Assembly (NCBI RefSeq): GCF_014201315.1
Contig: NZ_JACHDY010000001.1
Span: 248,001-312,000 of the forward strand
DNA from: Edaphobacter lichenicola
GTDB taxonomy: Bacteria; Acidobacteriota; Terriglobia; Terriglobales; Acidobacteriaceae
Length of the DNA: 64,000 nucleotides
Reading direction: 5' to 3'
Shown here in pieces: positions 1 to 8,848 of the stretch (position 1 is its first letter; each line of letters opens with the position of its first letter). The notes beneath the pieces are model-generated. The model had not been told where the DNA came from and did no database searches. It worked only from the letters and a program-made list of their open reading frames with translations. Position numbers and translations under genes: made by a program.

Positions 1-124
1 CGAGGTTGCCGTCAACGATCTCGTACTCTTCACGCCCCTCCAAAACGGCGGCAAGGGCGAGCACCGCCAAAGGCAGCCGACAGTTGCGCGGTCTTGTAGC
101 TCGTGGATGAAAAAGAAGAATCAT
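1..124 (-). CDS. Cobalamin-binding radical SAM protein, N-terminal fragment (cut by left edge)
   Basis: The reverse strand from the ATG at 124-122 stays open to the window edge, giving 41 codons beginning MILLFHPRATRP, followed by LPLAVLALAAVLEG and EYEIVDGNL. This is the usual first beta-alpha-beta unit of the B12-binding domain in class B radical SAM proteins, where a P-L-x-x-L-A-L-A stretch precedes a Y-E-(V/I)-x-(I/V)-D strand. The start overlaps the stop of the upstream methyltransferase gene by ATGA, so it continues the same operon. The radical SAM CxxxCxxC motif would lie beyond the edge and cannot be seen, so the radical SAM part of the call is inference from this N-terminus and from the three neighbours. 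Confidence 0.7.
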   Translation of the reverse strand, partial: MILLFHPRATRPRNCRLPLAVLALAAVLEGREEYEIVDGNL

Positions 125-1113
125 GCGGATTTCCTGGCTGTATAAATCTGGAAACGTGACGGCTCGCGGCGACGATTCCAACGTGCAATCCACGGTCGCA
201 TCGTCCAGCGGAATCCATAGAACGGATTGTGGCGTTCCCAGCGGATGCCGAGCTTTTCTTCCAGATCTCTAAGCCGCTCGTCTGTCAAAAACTCGAGGCT
301 TCGAATTGAGTTCGAAGATGTGCCAAACCGCTTAAGAAACGCTGCCTGCCGTTCCGCAATCATCTGCTCACCGCTACTCTCGTTGGAGTACCACGGCGAG
401 TCTGCCACGACGATTGTTCCACCGCTCCTAAGGCAGCGCAGCGCTTCCTGCAGGCTTGCCTCGTAACTCTCTGCATAGTGGAAGGAGGCGTTGAAGAAGA
501 CCGCATCGAACTGGGCAGAGGCAAATGGCAGGGCCGTACTTTCGGCCTGTACACGCGGAAACATCTCCTGTAGGTGTTCGTGATAATGTTTTGCGGCACC
601 GAGTCCGTCCTGATCATTGACCAGCAAGTCCACCGCAACAGGTCGAAGCCCCATCTGCGAAAACCGATAGCTCATCCATCCGTTACCGGCGCCCACATCC
701 AGAACGCGTGCATTCACTCCCGCTTCTGTCTGAACCTTCGGAAGAATCTGCTTAGCAAGATAGGAATAAGTACGCGCACGGATTGTCCATTGCGCCTGAT
801 TCTTGCCTGAAAGATCCTTGTATGGGAGTGCCAGATAGTAAGCCGCGTTTTGACCGCCACGCCCCTCGGCAGCGCGAATCATCTCATAATCTGTAATGAA
901 CTGGGAATAGTGCGCCGTGCGATCTTCGCTGAGTGCAATCCAGATCCCTTCGCGAAGAACCACGGAATGGCGACATCCATTGCAGATGAGGCCGTTCTCT
1001 TCCCGCTGATTCTGTCTGACCTTGAGCGAGTCATCGCATCGTGGGCACCTCGATATCAGATCTGTAGCGCTTCTATCGCAACTCGCATTTGGGTGTTCCA
1101 TCACACTTGGCAT
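121..1113 (-). CDS. Class I SAM-dependent methyltransferase with N-terminal zinc ribbon
   Basis: The protein has 330 aa. Residues 20-50 carry two Cys pairs, CPRC and CNGC, forming a small zinc-ribbon-like unit. A class I methyltransferase fold follows, with motif I VLDVGAGNGWMSYRF and an acidic strand end (VAVDLL), then the post-motif DAVFFNASFHYAE segment typical of the Methyltransf_11 group. The ATG at 1113 overlaps the upstream methyltransferase by 13 bp; an ATG four codons later is an alternative. It sits between B12 radical SAM genes, so its substrate is probably an intermediate of that pathway. The substrate itself cannot be read from the sequence. Confidence 0.85.
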   Translation of the reverse strand: MPSVMEHPNASCDRSATDLISRCPRCDDSLKVRQNQREENGLICNGCRHSVVLREGIWIALSEDRTAHYSQFITDYEMIRAAEGRGGQNAAYYLALPYKDLSGKNQAQWTIRARTYSYLAKQILPKVQTEAGVNARVLDVGAGNGWMSYRFSQMGLRPVAVDLLVNDQDGLGAAKHYHEHLQEMFPRVQAESTALPFASAQFDAVFFNASFHYAESYEASLQEALRCLRSGGTIVVADSPWYSNESSGEQMIAERQAAFLKRFGTSSNSIRSLEFLTDERLRDLEEKLGIRWERHNPFYGFRWTMRPWIARWNRRREPSRFQIYTARKSA

Positions 1114-1925
1114 GGCCGCACTTTCTCCAGATGTAACAGCATGTGGTCTCCCAAAGTACGCAATCCTGGCCAGGTGCGTGCGGTCTCATCGATGACCTCG
1201 AGAAACTTCAAAAGACGTGGGCGAGACGTCACCCAGGATTCGACATAGGATGGGGGCACGGCGAGACCGACAGCAGTCGTTGAGACAAGGCGAAACTCAG
1301 GCGCGAAAGCGCTACGCAACTGTGCAATCGTCGGATAGTACACAGGGAACTCCAGACCATCGAGGCGTGCCTCTGATACGCCCTTCCATCGGCGAAGCGC
1401 CTTGCGCGGATCCCCACGCAGCAGAAAGTAAACGATCTCCCACAAGCAGTACCGAGTAGAAAAGCACAGCAGAAGCGGCGCGCCTGATGGCAGCCGCTCG
1501 GATAACTGTTGTGCGAGGCTAGTCAGATTCCCAACACAGTTCAGCCCAGAGAAGTTGGAGAATACGCCGTCAAAGCACTGTGTTTGTGGCAGAGTGCGGA
1601 TCTCTTCCGTACGAAGAGGGATAAACTCCACAGTGGCACTCGGGGCCTCTGCAGCCATTTTGTAGCGCGCTTGTTCGATCATGCCCAGCGAGGCATCGCA
1701 TGCAGTGACCGTCATGCCTGCCTTGGCGAGAAACAAGGCATCCTGCCCAGTCCCACAGTTTAGTTCGAGGATGTGGCTGCCTCTTGCGAATGCTTTTAGC
1801 GCAAGTTTCCAGACAACCTTTCGTTGTGATCTGCCGATCGCCGAAAATGTGAAGAGCGAGTCATAAGTAGTCGCCAGACGGTCAAATGCCAGTCCGGCTG
1901 TGGAGGTTTCGAAAGTATTCATCAC
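1101..1925 (-). CDS. Class I SAM-dependent methyltransferase
   Basis: The protein has 274 aa, close to the normal size for this fold. Motif I is ILELNCGTGQDALFLAKAG and is followed by the acidic residue of strand beta-2 (VTACDASLGM). The C-terminal half is rich in aromatic and proline residues and may form the substrate cap. The start codon overlaps the stop of the upstream radical SAM gene by 4 bp (ATGA), and the gene overlaps the next methyltransferase by 13 bp, so the set is almost certainly translationally coupled. The sequence is only distantly like the neighbouring 330-aa methyltransferase and lacks its zinc ribbon. Confidence 0.85.
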   Translation of the reverse strand: MMNTFETSTAGLAFDRLATTYDSLFTFSAIGRSQRKVVWKLALKAFARGSHILELNCGTGQDALFLAKAGMTVTACDASLGMIEQARYKMAAEAPSATVEFIPLRTEEIRTLPQTQCFDGVFSNFSGLNCVGNLTSLAQQLSERLPSGAPLLLCFSTRYCLWEIVYFLLRGDPRKALRRWKGVSEARLDGLEFPVYYPTIAQLRSAFAPEFRLVSTTAVGLAVPPSYVESWVTSRPRLLKFLEVIDETARTWPGLRTLGDHMLLHLEKVRPCQV

Positions 1926-3331
1926 CGCTCCACCTCGGCGTAGGTCGCTAGCAGAGCGGCGCGCTCGCTTGCAATGGCCTGCCGCAGCAAGGCTGCCTGT
2001 CTCGGATCGATCGTCTGGTCGGCGCCTTGTGAGTTATCCAACATTCGGGCTAGAGCGACCTCATCTCGCAGCACTCTGTCTGCATGCGTATAAAAGGCGC
2101 GCGAGTGCCTCCCTTTGATTTCGAGTTCACGGTCTGAGGTTTTTCCCCAGGGAGAAATCTGAACGATCCGAGAAGCAATGCGGTTATAGTATGGCGTTCC
2201 CTTTATTGGGTACGAGACGGTTGTAAAGAAGATGTCTGGCTTCGAGGTGCTAACGTGCTTAATTGTTGCCTCGATATCTTCCATTTCTTCTCCTTCGTAG
2301 CCCCACATAAGGAACATGCCGCTTTGGATACCGCGCTCGCGGCACATTTCCACGGCCTTGTGCACCTGCTCGATCTTGACGCCGCGATCCATCGCGTCAA
2401 GAATGCGCTGCGATCCGCTCTCCGATCCTATCCACATGCGGAAGCAGCCCAACTCTGCCAGAAGGTCCATCATCTCGGGACTCAACCGGTCTGCACGCGA
2501 GATGCACTCAAAAGGAATGCGGATTCGACGTTGTTTCATCTCAGCAGCATAGGTGCGCAACCATGCGTGATTGATCGTGAACACATCATCGGAGACCCAC
2601 ACCATGTCTGGTTGGTACTCGTCCAACAGCCATGCCACCTCATCGACGACCTTTATGGGATCACGTCGCCGATGGGACTGCCCAAAGACCTGGTGGCTAC
2701 ACCAGTTGCAACGAAAGGGACATCCACGTGCCGTGATGAAGTTTATCGACCCAGTGCCGTGATGAGTCCGCCAGGTCTCAACATACCGACGGATATCGAT
2801 TGCGCCACGTGCAGGCCACGGCTGTAGATCAAGATTCTGAATCTGTCCACGTGGTTGGTTCTGGCATAGGTTCCCATCGATGTCAAGATACGATAGGCCG
2901 GCAATTTTGGAAAAATCCTTTTCTCCGCATCGAATCGCAAGGAGCAGATCCTCCATCGTTAGCTCACCTTCACCGGCAACTACAAAGTGGGCTCCAGCCT
3001 GGAGATATTCCAGCGAATAAGCGCCTGGCTCAGGCCCGCCCACCACGGTCGTCCAACCGGCTTCTCGAGCCACAGAAAGAATCTCAACGACATTGCTTCG
3101 AGTCATCAGGTTTGCGTACACGCCGAGCACCGAAGGCTTTTCTGTGCGCAGGTGGTTGAATAGTTGCCCACGACTTGAAAAGGTCGTGTCGAATACATCG
3201 ACGTCAAAACCCCGGCTACGCAAGTGCGAGCAGAGATACAGAATTCCCAAGGGGGCATAAGGCTTCATGATCTGCCGTTCCTTTGGGTCTTCGAATAGGA
3301 AGTATCCATGAGTGAGTAGAAGATCGAGCAT
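1922..3331 (-). CDS. Cobalamin-binding radical SAM protein (class B type)
   Basis: The protein has 469 aa. Residues 1-135 form the N-terminal B12-binding Rossmann-like domain (PYAPLGILYL, then VVGGPEPGA and VVAGEGE). The radical SAM core starts at about residue 195 with GCPFRCNWC, whose Cys204, Cys208 and Cys211 form the CxxxCxxC [4Fe-4S] ligand set. WIGSESGSQ and a GMFLMWGYEGE segment are core motifs of BchE-like enzymes. Family members do methylations or cyclisations at unreactive carbons. The next upstream protein starts in the same style, with M-[LV]-D-[LI]-L-L-T-H and a PLG-x-LY strand, so the two look like diverged paralogues. The gene abuts that neighbour with no spacer. Confidence 0.88.
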   Translation of the reverse strand: MLDLLLTHGYFLFEDPKERQIMKPYAPLGILYLCSHLRSRGFDVDVFDTTFSSRGQLFNHLRTEKPSVLGVYANLMTRSNVVEILSVAREAGWTTVVGGPEPGAYSLEYLQAGAHFVVAGEGELTMEDLLLAIRCGEKDFSKIAGLSYLDIDGNLCQNQPRGQIQNLDLQPWPARGAIDIRRYVETWRTHHGTGSINFITARGCPFRCNWCSHQVFGQSHRRRDPIKVVDEVAWLLDEYQPDMVWVSDDVFTINHAWLRTYAAEMKQRRIRIPFECISRADRLSPEMMDLLAELGCFRMWIGSESGSQRILDAMDRGVKIEQVHKAVEMCRERGIQSGMFLMWGYEGEEMEDIEATIKHVSTSKPDIFFTTVSYPIKGTPYYNRIASRIVQISPWGKTSDRELEIKGRHSRAFYTHADRVLRDEVALARMLDNSQGADQTIDPRQAALLRQAIASERAALLATYAEVER

Positions 3332-4834
3332 CTATGCCCCCGTTGCTCCAGTGAGCTGATGAATGGGAACCAGGTTCACCCGAGTCTTCCCACTCGCGTT
3401 CGTCGCGATAAGTTCGATTGCATTTGGATTTTTACTAATCGGCTCCAGAAGAGATACCTCGTTCCACAGTCGTTCGACGGAAGCCTGGGCCACCTCGAAG
3501 CCCTGACCATCGAGAGTCCAGGCGTCGACTTCTGCGTGAAGAGCATTGCGGACAGCACGATAAAACCCGCTCGTATACTCTGCTTGAAACATGATGCACA
3601 AGTCATCGCTATCGGCCCAGTTGCGTTTCGACCCAAGTTGTGTCCGCACGCGCTCATAGAAAACGGTGCCAGGAAGGGGGTATGAGAATGAGATCCCAAT
3701 GTCATCAGGACGTGTATTGCGGACGAAAGCGATGGTCTCTTGCAGATCAGACCAATGTTCTCCTGGATAGCCAAATTGTAGGAAATAACCTGCACGAATC
3801 CCGAACTCTTTCAACCTTTGTCGTGCCGCTCGGACCGAGGATATATTCAGACCTTTGTCCATCGCGTCCAGAATTCTCTGCGAACCGGATTCAACACCCA
3901 TCCATACTTCCGCGCAACCGGCCGACCTCAGCGCTGCCACCGTTTCCTCAGTCATCAGATCTGCGCGAGACTGAATCTTGAATGGCAGCGCGGCCGCTCT
4001 TTGAGAGACTTCTGAAACAAACTCCTGGACCCAATGACGATTCAACGCGAACACGTCATCACTGAACCAGATGTGCTCAGCTCCCGCTTCATGTTTAAGC
4101 TGCCTCATCTCTTCCGCAACAACAGATGCAGCACGCAGTTGAAATTTGTTGCCTGAAATCGGTTTTGCGCACCAATTGCACTGATATGGACATCCACGGC
4201 TCGAGACCATGTTCACCGAGAAGTATCCGTGCGCTTTCTTCCATGCATGGCGGTACGAGCTGAAGTCTGTCAAATCGGTGGGCGGCTGATGCAAGGTGGT
4301 CCAATCAGGATTTCTCGAGAGCGCTCGATCACCAGAGGTCGCGTCACCGCTGTCTCCAATACATACGAGTCCGCCAATCTCGGTGGGCGTTCTTCCCTTA
4401 ATCAGGTCTGTGCAAAGGGCTACGAGAGTCTGTTCCGCCTCGCCACGCAGTACATAGTCGATTCCATGACTCAAGAAGAGTTCGGGGTGGTCAGTGGCAT
4501 CTGAGCCATGCGCGATCACCGGAATTTCTCTTTCTTTTGCGGCGTCCGTGAGGTGCCAAGCCACTTCTCGCATTCGTGTTAGGCACATCTTCGTCAGAAA
4601 ATTGAAGTCGTCTTCATAAATCACCACAATCTTTGGGTCGTGGTGCGCCAAAGACCTTCTGAACTCCATATCCGGATCCGACAGCATGGTATCGAACAGA
4701 GCCACAGAAAAACCTGCATCGCGAAGAGCTGCCGCTGCGTATAAGGTGCCGAGCGGACGGTAAGGCTGCATCTTTCGCACTTGCTTCTGATCGTAGGCAA
4801 GGTGATACGAATGTGTGAGCAGAATGTCTACCAA
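3332..4834 (-). CDS. Cobalamin-binding radical SAM protein (class B type)
   Basis: The protein has 500 aa. The B12-binding domain covers roughly residues 1-140 (QPYRPLGTLYAAAAL, YVLRGEAEQTL). The radical SAM cluster motif GCPYQCNWC supplies Cys215, Cys219 and Cys222. WMGVESGSQRILDAMDKG matches the substrate- and SAM-binding core of the family. The downstream 469-aa protein shares the N-terminal pattern and the xHG[TY]xSxN approach to the cluster motif, which suggests duplication within the operon. The 73-bp gap on its upstream side is the largest inside this operon. The chemistry (methylation, methylthiolation or ring formation) cannot be chosen from sequence alone. Confidence 0.88.
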   Translation of the reverse strand: MVDILLTHSYHLAYDQKQVRKMQPYRPLGTLYAAAALRDAGFSVALFDTMLSDPDMEFRRSLAHHDPKIVVIYEDDFNFLTKMCLTRMREVAWHLTDAAKEREIPVIAHGSDATDHPELFLSHGIDYVLRGEAEQTLVALCTDLIKGRTPTEIGGLVCIGDSGDATSGDRALSRNPDWTTLHQPPTDLTDFSSYRHAWKKAHGYFSVNMVSSRGCPYQCNWCAKPISGNKFQLRAASVVAEEMRQLKHEAGAEHIWFSDDVFALNRHWVQEFVSEVSQRAAALPFKIQSRADLMTEETVAALRSAGCAEVWMGVESGSQRILDAMDKGLNISSVRAARQRLKEFGIRAGYFLQFGYPGEHWSDLQETIAFVRNTRPDDIGISFSYPLPGTVFYERVRTQLGSKRNWADSDDLCIMFQAEYTSGFYRAVRNALHAEVDAWTLDGQGFEVAQASVERLWNEVSLLEPISKNPNAIELIATNASGKTRVNLVPIHQLTGATGA

Positions 4835-4907
4835 GAATCACCTCTGCGCATCAAGTTGGCGTGCCGGCAAGCCCCACTGAACCTGGACTTGACGATGCAG
4901 CGCCGGC

Positions 4908-6416
4908 CTAGCACGCGGCCTCCGCTGGTGTGTTCGCAAGTCGTTTAGCATCTACGGCAGGTTTCATTGCCGTGTATTGCTTTAGCTTGTTGTTGAGCCA
5001 GAGCTCTACTGGCATGCGATACATATCGTGGTCCAATCGCCAACGTGCGGGGAGCGAAATGCACTTCTGCATCAGTCGGGTGATCTTACCGCGCTTGTCG
5101 GCTCCGATTGGTATGCGGTCGAATGCAACGCGCAGATAATCCCGGGTCACCTGAAGTCTGTCGTGTTCCCTTCCATTAAGCCAGGGAAGCCGTGTGTACC
5201 GCGGGAAGTAATCTGCCCATGCCTCAAGTGAAGCCGGCAACTCGATGCCGAGCTCCGTGGCCTTTGAAAAGATCGGTGAGCCGGGATAGGGGGTGAAGAT
5301 GTTCGTCCAGAATTCGGCGCCTGGAAACCTTCGGCAGACGTTCATCATGAAATCAATAGTTTCGCGCCGTTCGTTCCTGCCTTCACCCGGAAATGCGAAG
5401 ATGATATTAAAGGACGGCCGTATTCCGGCTTCCAGACAGCGTGCCGCGCTTTCGTAGATGGAGTCAAAATCCTGCCAATCCTTATTCATTGCCTTCAACA
5501 CTGTAGGTGAGCCAGAATCCACACCTTGGCAGATCTGCTGCAAGCCCGCTCGACGCAGCATGCGCAGATCCTCTGGTGTAAGCCGTGCGACCACATTGCT
5601 GGTTGCCTGAATGCTCCACTGGAAATGAGAGTCTTCGCGCACCAGACCGTCTGCGATTCCTCGGGCTCGGTCCATGTCAACGAGGAAGTTGTCGTCAACC
5701 ACCCAGATCATATCGAGTGCATACCTGCGGCTCAGATCTACCGTCTCTTCAACAAACTGTTCCGGAGGCAGCGCGTTCCACTTGCGTCCGTAGACGCCGG
5801 CGTTGGTGCAGTAAGCGCAGTTGAATGGGCAGGCGAGGCTAGACGTGTACATTGCCCAACGCCGTCCGCACTTGCGCTCATAGGCATCGAAATCCGCGAT
5901 GTGGTATGCCTTCGGAGGCATTTCGGCCAGCGGACGCAGTGGACGTTCCGGTGTCATGACTAACCTGCCATCGCGTTTAAATCCGATACCTGGAACGAAG
6001 TCCGGAGCGGAACCTGATTGCAGATGCTGCACCAATTCCAGAAAGCTCTCTTCGCCTTGTCCTCGCACAATGTAGTCGAGGTAGGGTGCCTCAAGCGTCT
6101 GCTTTGGAAGCAATGAAGGATGCCATCCTCCTAACACTATCGGGAAGTCCGGGCTCCATGCTTTCACAGCCTTCGCGATCTCCACGGTTTCGCGGATCAT
6201 CGGGCCGGTCACTAGAGAAACGCCCAGACACAGTGCATTCTTGACTTCTTCCAAGACACGGTTCTTGAAGTCGGGCGTGATAGTCGAATCGATCAGTACG
6301 ATTTCGAAGCCGGCACGGATCAGCGGAGTCGCTACCGCCAAAATGCCGAGTGGCGCCGTCGCCTCAGAACTGGCAAACGATGGAAAGAAAAAGACGATCT
6401 TTCGAGATGTACGCAC
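4908..6416 (-). CDS. Cobalamin-binding radical SAM protein, first gene of the operon
   Basis: From the GTG at 6416 the protein has 502 aa. A longer reading from an ATG at 6446 is possible, but the predicted -10 box at 6447-6442 would overlap it, so the GTG is preferred. The B12-binding domain (TAPLGILAVATPLIRAG, VLGGWHPSLLP, IVRGQGEESF) precedes the cluster motif ACPFNCAYC. VVDDNFLVD and GVDSGSPTVLKAMNKDW are core motifs shared with the oxygen-independent cyclase and methylase group. It is the most divergent of the three complete radical SAM proteins here. It probably opens a leftward transcript of at least six genes. Confidence 0.87.
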   Translation of the reverse strand: MRTSRKIVFFFPSFASSEATAPLGILAVATPLIRAGFEIVLIDSTITPDFKNRVLEEVKNALCLGVSLVTGPMIRETVEIAKAVKAWSPDFPIVLGGWHPSLLPKQTLEAPYLDYIVRGQGEESFLELVQHLQSGSAPDFVPGIGFKRDGRLVMTPERPLRPLAEMPPKAYHIADFDAYERKCGRRWAMYTSSLACPFNCAYCTNAGVYGRKWNALPPEQFVEETVDLSRRYALDMIWVVDDNFLVDMDRARGIADGLVREDSHFQWSIQATSNVVARLTPEDLRMLRRAGLQQICQGVDSGSPTVLKAMNKDWQDFDSIYESAARCLEAGIRPSFNIIFAFPGEGRNERRETIDFMMNVCRRFPGAEFWTNIFTPYPGSPIFSKATELGIELPASLEAWADYFPRYTRLPWLNGREHDRLQVTRDYLRVAFDRIPIGADKRGKITRLMQKCISLPARWRLDHDMYRMPVELWLNNKLKQYTAMKPAVDAKRLANTPAEAAC

Positions 6417-6441
6417 GCTATGCCCGCCGTTTCTTTGGAAA

Positions 6442-6495
6442 AGCATAGCGAGTTGGTGCGGCGGAGCTTGTCACCAGGTTGTCAACGGACTGTCA
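6442..6495 (-). promoter_or_regulatory. NGACAN operator and promoter for the radical SAM operon
   Basis: On the reverse strand three half-sites, TGACAG (6495-6490), TGACAA (6484-6479) and TGACAA (6473-6468), lie at an exact 11-bp pitch. A -10-like TATGCT occupies 6447-6442, its start 26 bp after the start of the last half-site, against 25 bp in most sister sites. The start of transcription would fall near 6435, just ahead of the GTG at 6416. It is one of eleven copies of the same arrangement in this window. Confidence 0.7.
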
Positions 6496-6627
6496 TCTTG
6501 TTACCTGCCAAGAAAACGCGCTCTGCCAGACACGCAACTTAAAACTGACAAGGCACAAGAATTATCGGCGATGGAACGGCACTTAACGGTATAGCTACTC
6601 GTTCAAATGCACCTCCGTTAAGAATGG

Positions 6628-6666
6628 CAACAATCGAATGACCCCGAAATGACGGCGGGGTGACAA
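6628..6666 (+). promoter_or_regulatory. NGACAN operator upstream of the GT87 fusion gene
   Basis: Four units at 11-bp pitch read CAACAA (6628), TGACCC (6639), TGACGG (6650) and TGACAA (6661). The order closely resembles the array at 21931. At the expected distance the -10 position holds only a poor match (AAGCAT, 6687-6692). If it is used, transcription would begin almost at the GTG at 6698, implying a leaderless mRNA. The half-sites are clear; the promoter is uncertain. Confidence 0.55.
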
Positions 6667-6697
6667 TCACAGAGCGGCTATTGAGCAAGCATGAGAT

Positions 6698-8803
6698 GTG
6701 ACCGCACTTTCGGACGATCGTATTCTGCACTGGCTTGAGAGGGGTCTCCTCGTCATCCTATTGCTCTATCTGGGAGCACACACCCTGCCACGTGCATGGG
6801 GAAAGCTGAATACCGATTTCCCAAACTACTACCTGTCTGCGAAACTGGCGCATGAGGGGTACGATACTAGCCGCATGTATGAGTGGGCCTGGCTACAGCG
6901 CGAAAAGGATCATCGTGCTCTGGACGTTCGTGTAATTGGGATGTTGCCCATAACGCCGATATCTACTTTGACTATGTGGCCACTGACGCGGTTCTCACCG
7001 CTTACGGCAAAACGTTTGTGGGTGCTGCTGAATCTTGGGTTGCTAGTCCCCCTCTGCTGGCTGTTGCGCTCTCTAACCGGCTTGTCCTATCAGCGGATCG
7101 CACTTGTCTTCACACTAAGCTTCCCTTTGCATCGAAACCTGCTGTATGGCCAGTTCTATTTACTTTTGCTATTACTGATTGTGGCTGCATGCTGGGCATA
7201 CCTACACAAGAAAGATACGCTTGCCGGTTCCCTGATCGCAGTCGCAGCAGCCTGCAAAGTATTTCCGATCTTTTTCTTTGTCTTTTTCGTGCAGCGCAAG
7301 GCTTGGCGCGCCCTCACTGCGGGTGCGCTCACCGGGCTAGCAACTCTCGCGACATCTGTCTCGATCTTCGGCTGGAACGTACATCGCACCTATCTCCAGG
7401 AAATTCTTCCATGGACTCTGCATGGGGAAGGTCTGCCACCATATGCAACAGCCAGTGGTTCCATCTCGAGCGTTCTGCATTACCTCTTACTCGATGAACC
7501 GCAGTGGAATCCGCATCCTTGGCACCACTCCCCATTTTGGTATGCCATTCTGCAACCGACCTTGCAAATAGCACTGTTGGCGCCAGCGATTCTGCTCATG
7601 CGAGGGAAGGGTCGAGCCCCTCACCGGACACAACTGGAGTGGTCGGCGCTGCTGGTGGCTTCCCTTGCTATCTCCACCATACCGGCTTCATATAATTTCG
7701 TTCTCCTCGTTTTTCCTGTATGTGTGTTGACAGCAATATTGCTGGAGCGAAAGAGATATAGATGGCTTCTGGTTTTATCCATCGTCTACTTGGGTATTGG
7801 GCTACCCCTACCGGGCCCAGGCAGTGTGATAGGTCCAGCAGTCCTGCTGTATATCCCTCGGTTGCCATTGATGCTTGCGCTGCTACTGGGAACTTATATG
7901 CTGTTACGTTCCGAACGGTTGGTCCCGAGTTCATCACGCAGCAGCTGGACGCAATACGTGTGGGTCGCGGCGATGACCGCTGCGGTTATGTTCAGCGTGC
8001 ATTACACTCTCGAACGGGAACGGGCCGTCCGTCAAGAGTACGCTTACCGGCTACCGCTCCAGACTCAAGTTCTGCTTGCTGCCAGCCCTGAATTAGCAAG
8101 TAAGGGAATCAGATATCTGGCATTCACTTCGGCGGGATATCACCTTGAGGGCACGGCGGACGCGATAGGAAGCGATCCCACGATGAGCGATGAGCTCTCG
8201 TTTGCCACCAGTGCAAAGGGTCTATGGGCCGAGGAGGCTCTTAACCCAGAGTCACGAATCATCGAGCGAGGAGATTCTTCGCATGTGATAGTGGAGAACG
8301 CGCGTGAGCCAATGCTCTCAGCCGATCAAGCGAGCCTGGCTTTTGTTCGTGATTACCATGGTCGCGGCACTTTATTCGTTCGAAGAAACTTCCAGTCCCA
8401 GACGGCATCGGATGTGGTACTTACACCTCCGTCGCTCAACTTATATGAGGCATCTTTCCTTTCCGAGCACGAGTATGTGTTTTCTGCGGTGAAGGGACAT
8501 CACCCACCTGGAATCTACTTAAGCGACGCTTTACATAGCAACACGCCGCTCGATCTGGGTGAGGCGCGATATCCGGCGCTTTCTCCAGACGGGCGCTGGA
8601 TGGCATACAGCCACTTCGATCGAGGCGCTTGGAACCTATGGATTCGAAATCAACAAACCGGCGAAACGAGACGCATTGCGGATGTTCCCTGTAATCAAAT
8701 TGAGCCAAGTTGGGAGACCGACTCGAAGACTCTGCTTTACAGCACCGATTGCGGTCGCAGTCTATGGTTTACCGCGGTAGCACGTAGACGCGTCGTTCCA
8801 TGA
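6698..8803 (+). CDS. GT87-like polytopic glycosyltransferase fused to a beta-propeller domain
   Basis: The protein has 701 aa with a GTG start. The first 400 residues are a polytopic membrane region with an N-terminal FPNYYLSAKLAHEGYDTSRMYEW stretch split around an acidic loop, then LLYGQFYLLLLLLIVAACWA and many further hydrophobic segments. This resembles the GT-C/DUF2029 (GT87) mannosyltransferase family, which uses polyprenyl-phosphate sugars on the periplasmic side. After the last membrane segment (about 405-430), the rest is predicted periplasmic and contains PD40/TolB-like repeats such as YPALSPDGRWMAYSHFDRG and EPSWETDSKTLLYSTD. The fusion is unusual. The ribA gene follows 45 bp after its stop and is probably cotranscribed. 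Confidence 0.7.
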   Translation: MTALSDDRILHWLERGLLVILLLYLGAHTLPRAWGKLNTDFPNYYLSAKLAHEGYDTSRMYEWAWLQREKDHRALDVRVIGMLPITPISTLTMWPLTRFSPLTAKRLWVLLNLGLLVPLCWLLRSLTGLSYQRIALVFTLSFPLHRNLLYGQFYLLLLLLIVAACWAYLHKKDTLAGSLIAVAAACKVFPIFFFVFFVQRKAWRALTAGALTGLATLATSVSIFGWNVHRTYLQEILPWTLHGEGLPPYATASGSISSVLHYLLLDEPQWNPHPWHHSPFWYAILQPTLQIALLAPAILLMRGKGRAPHRTQLEWSALLVASLAISTIPASYNFVLLVFPVCVLTAILLERKRYRWLLVLSIVYLGIGLPLPGPGSVIGPAVLLYIPRLPLMLALLLGTYMLLRSERLVPSSSRSSWTQYVWVAAMTAAVMFSVHYTLERERAVRQEYAYRLPLQTQVLLAASPELASKGIRYLAFTSAGYHLEGTADAIGSDPTMSDELSFATSAKGLWAEEALNPESRIIERGDSSHVIVENAREPMLSADQASLAFVRDYHGRGTLFVRRNFQSQTASDVVLTPPSLNLYEASFLSEHEYVFSAVKGHHPPGIYLSDALHSNTPLDLGEARYPALSPDGRWMAYSHFDRGAWNLWIRNQQTGETRRIADVPCNQIEPSWETDSKTLLYSTDCGRSLWFTAVARRRVVP

Positions 8804-8835
8804 AGACGTCCACTAGTGGATCAGCCTTCAATAGC

Positions 8836-8842
8836 AAAGGAG
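8836..8842 (+). promoter_or_regulatory. Shine-Dalgarno AAAGGAG deciding the ribA start
   Basis: AAAGGAG lies 6 nt before an in-frame TTG at 8849. An upstream GTG at 8816 in the same frame has no ribosome-binding site of comparable quality, so the TTG is the more likely start. Confidence 0.6.
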
Positions 8843-8848
8843 ATCCCA

